This document shows, piece after piece, positions 62,174-64,000 of a stretch of 64,000 bases of DNA (positions are counted from its first letter, which is position 1; each line of letters opens with the position of its first letter). The stretch spans positions 656,818 to 720,817 of the forward strand of contig NZ_CAMTTF010000001.1 of the NCBI RefSeq assembly GCF_947077765.1, written 5' to 3'. The translations under genes were made by a program, and so were the position numbers. The notes beneath the pieces are model-generated. The model saw only the letters and a list, made by a program, of their open reading frames with translations. It had not been told where the DNA came from and searched no databases. The stretch comes from Salinibacter grassmerensis (GTDB taxonomy: Bacteria > Bacteroidota > Rhodothermia > Rhodothermales > Salinibacteraceae).

Positions 62174-63214
62174 ATGTCATTCTTAGTTGAGAAGGCGAAA
62201 AAAGAGGGCATAGCGAGCGCAGCTAAATTTCTGCTCAATCGTGGGGTGAGGGCCCTGCAGAATTGGAAGCCGGTTTGGACGCCACGCCGGACGTACATTC
62301 CCCTCGACTCCGTGAGTATCGAGCGTCCTGTCTTTTTTCTGGGCACTCAAGGAGGGGGACTTACTCTTGTTTCTCGGACACTGCGTCGGAGTGGCCAGTT
62401 CGTCATGATCGGAGGTGGATCAGCCTTTTGGATGGGCAATGACGAGATGGATAAATTTCACGTTGGACATGAATCACTGCCCGACGAAATGGCCCTACGA
62501 AGTCCAGGCTACCACAACATGACAGGCCGAGAGGAGGATCACCCCATATTCGGATTGGAGCGTAGCTGGGCATACGCCACGGACGAGTTGCTTCCGCGCT
62601 ACCGGATGACTCGCGACGATTACTCGGAGAAACTCGAGCGGGAGTTCAAAAACTTCATTCGGCGTAGTATCAGGGCGTACTCGGAGGACGGAAGGGAGTC
62701 GCGTTTCCTAGATATGTCACAGAGCTACTCGCTGAAGGTCCCCCTTCTGCGAGAATTCTTTCCTGAGGCAAAGTTCATTGTTGTGACTCGAAATCCCTAT
62801 GTGATGTGCTGGCGTGAAGTGACTCGCCGCCCAGATCATAAATATCGTCTATGGAACAAGCGGCCATCTTTCGAAGAAGGGCTTCGCTTGGCCGCACAGC
62901 ACTGGGGAAACACTTACCGAATCGCACTCGATGATTTGGGAGCTAGGGATGACTGGATCAGAATTAAGTTTGAGAAGTTTCTGGAAGAACCCAAAGAAAA
63001 GATAAGGGAAATGTCAGTTCTTTGTGGGTTGAAATTTAAGGATAATATGTTGCCAAGCGAGAATGATAAAATTCCTTTAGGTTCGAAAGCATCCAAAAAG
63101 TGGCACCCTATAAGAAAGACAATAAACAAAAAATACAAAAATGAAATAAGTAAAGAGGCTAAATGTATAATAAACGAGGAAATAAATAAAGAAATTGAAA
63201 AGACAGATTACTAA
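62174..63214 (+). CDS. Sulfotransferase-family protein
   Basis: A 346-residue protein with a sulfotransferase fold. The phosphosulfate loop is modified: FFLGTQGGGLTLVSRTLRRSG near residue 56, with Gly-Gly-Gly in place of the usual Pro-Arg-Ser-Gly-Thr. The 3'-phosphate motif is KFIVVTRNPYVMCWREVTRR near 198. WIRIKFEKFLEEPKEKIREM near 258 is the usual C-terminal motif. The last 70 residues are Lys-rich and AT-rich in codons, unlike the first 270. It is a second sulfotransferase in the cluster and may add sulfate at another position. The altered loop makes substrate and activity less certain than for the first. Confidence 0.78.
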   Translation: MSFLVEKAKKEGIASAAKFLLNRGVRALQNWKPVWTPRRTYIPLDSVSIERPVFFLGTQGGGLTLVSRTLRRSGQFVMIGGGSAFWMGNDEMDKFHVGHESLPDEMALRSPGYHNMTGREEDHPIFGLERSWAYATDELLPRYRMTRDDYSEKLEREFKNFIRRSIRAYSEDGRESRFLDMSQSYSLKVPLLREFFPEAKFIVVTRNPYVMCWREVTRRPDHKYRLWNKRPSFEEGLRLAAQHWGNTYRIALDDLGARDDWIRIKFEKFLEEPKEKIREMSVLCGLKFKDNMLPSENDKIPLGSKASKKWHPIRKTINKKYKNEISKEAKCIINEEINKEIEKTDY

Positions 63215-63217
63215 AAT

Positions 63218-63943
63218 ATGAATAATGAAAAAAATAGAGTATACGAAAAATATGTATCTTCTGGGCAAGCAGGTAATGTAAGTATAGATGGGGGTAGACT
63301 AGTTGAGGTAAAAAAAGTAATAGATGAGCACGTACCTAAAGATAAAAGTTGTAGGGTAATAGACATAGGGTGTGGATATGGAATATATTTGAAAGAACTA
63401 AAAGAGAGGGGCTACGAAAAAATAAAGGGAGTGGATGTATCTTCAGAGCAGGTAGAAGCGGCCAAAAAAAATGGTCTAAAAAATATACAAAGAAAACAGG
63501 CTTTGAGTTTTCTTGAAGAAGAGAAAGATGAATCCGTTGATGTAGTGCTTATGATAGACATAATAGAACATATGAACAAGGAGAAGACATTTTCAGTCAT
63601 GGATGAAGTATGCAGGGTTTTACGGAAAGGGGGGAAGTGTATTATACATGTTCCAAACGCTCAGGGGATTTTCGGGATGCGTGTTCGCTATGGCGACCTG
63701 ACCCATGAGCGGGCCTTTTCTCCGAAATCCATTCGGCAGCTGCTGCGAACAACAGGCTTTACGAACGTGAGCGTCTTTGAGGATAAGCCTGTTGTTCACG
63801 GTATTCCGAGCTTGGGCAGAAGGATGCTCTGGGAAGTGATGACTCCCGTTCTGAAACTGTTATTACTCGTGGAGTCTCCTGGAGCCGAGAGCCTCGCCAT
63901 GAGCCAAAATTTACTGGTCACGGCTTTTAAAAATGGAGAATAA
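63218..63943 (+). CDS. Class I SAM-dependent methyltransferase
   Basis: A 241-residue Rossmann-fold methyltransferase. Motif I is VIDIGCGYGIYLKELKERGY near residue 47; VDVVLMIDIIEHMNKE near 107 and VCRVLRKGGKCIIHVPN near 131 complete the core. It resembles the UbiG/Methyltransf_11 type that methylates sugars or lipids in surface-glycan clusters. The first 430 bases are very AT-rich, and from about 63655 the same frame becomes GC-richer, with different codon use. The frame is unbroken, so the gene is probably a recombinant. The window ends 57 bases after its stop, so the next gene cannot be seen. Confidence 0.88.
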   Translation: MNNEKNRVYEKYVSSGQAGNVSIDGGRLVEVKKVIDEHVPKDKSCRVIDIGCGYGIYLKELKERGYEKIKGVDVSSEQVEAAKKNGLKNIQRKQALSFLEEEKDESVDVVLMIDIIEHMNKEKTFSVMDEVCRVLRKGGKCIIHVPNAQGIFGMRVRYGDLTHERAFSPKSIRQLLRTTGFTNVSVFEDKPVVHGIPSLGRRMLWEVMTPVLKLLLLVESPGAESLAMSQNLLVTAFKNGE

Positions 63944-64000
63944 GCTGAAGCAACCATTGACGAAATAATAAGGGGGTGACTAAATTTGGATTGCATTGCT

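Noticed and set aside
1-64000. CRISPR array or tRNA/rRNA genes
   Set aside because: No regularly spaced repeats and no tRNA-like cloverleaf or rRNA sequence were seen on reading the intergenic regions; this is an eye scan, not a model search.

Overview
The window is GC-rich DNA (mid-60s percent GC by eye for most of its length) from a halophilic member of the Bacteroidota/Rhodothermota, most like Salinibacter. The reasons are the strongly acidic proteins (for example the Asp/Glu-rich FtsZ linker), a surface protein with a type IX secretion sorting domain, trehalose synthesis genes, and few Shine-Dalgarno sequences apart from a good one at ftsZ. The species is inferred from style and gene content, not from a database match.

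Layout. 1-2.2 kb: end of the division cluster (ftsA 3' end, ftsZ). 2.2-2.7 kb: a non-coding stretch between convergent genes with an intrinsic terminator on each strand. 2.7-5 kb: a lipoprotein subtilase and a small zinc-ribbon protein. 5.2-16 kb: sugar-nucleotide and glycosyltransferase genes (two GT4, a GT11 fucosyltransferase, a GT2, a mannose-1-phosphate guanylyltransferase) around a large gingipain-family (C25) surface protein. 16-18.3 kb: otsB and otsA. 18.4-22.1 kb: a small membrane protein, a glycerophosphodiesterase and a DPP-IV-type peptidase. 22.4-28.5 kb: alanine racemase, a two-component pair and a fused 2-oxoacid dehydrogenase E1. 28.5-29.2 kb: a DUF2231-like membrane protein.

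29.4-34.7 kb (minus strand) is a compact sugar-modification operon: aminotransferase, short phosphoglycosyltransferase, NeuD/PglD-type acetyltransferase, GT4 and a FlaA1/CapD-type protein. It resembles a bacillosamine (pgl) cassette, but the CapD-type enzyme has lost the usual Tyr/Met and Lys of its active site and its middle nucleotide-binding domain. 35.1-41 kb has cysD, a fused cysN-cysC, a decayed MNT/HEPN toxin-antitoxin pair (amber codon in the toxin, altered GS motif and internal duplication in the antitoxin) and an SLC13 anion permease. 41-44.6 kb is rmlBACD for dTDP-L-rhamnose. 44.6-46.3 kb has a TnpB-only IS605/IS1341-type element beside a Uma2-family gene.

47.3-64 kb is an exopolysaccharide/capsule export and assembly cluster: a multi-SLBB outer-membrane export protein, a sugar epimerase, a WecA-type transferase fused to the membrane and nucleotide-binding half of CapD, a nucleotide-sugar dehydrogenase, a Wzz-type chain-length protein, three glycosyltransferases, two sulfotransferases, a Wzx-type flippase and a methyltransferase. 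From about 56.5 kb the base composition drops, most strongly at 58.8-59.7 and 63.0-63.65 kb, which suggests an acquired or recombining variable end. Read together, sulfate uptake (SLC13), PAPS synthesis (cysD, cysNC) and two sulfotransferases suggest that a sulfated, rhamnose/fucose-containing surface polysaccharide is made from this region.
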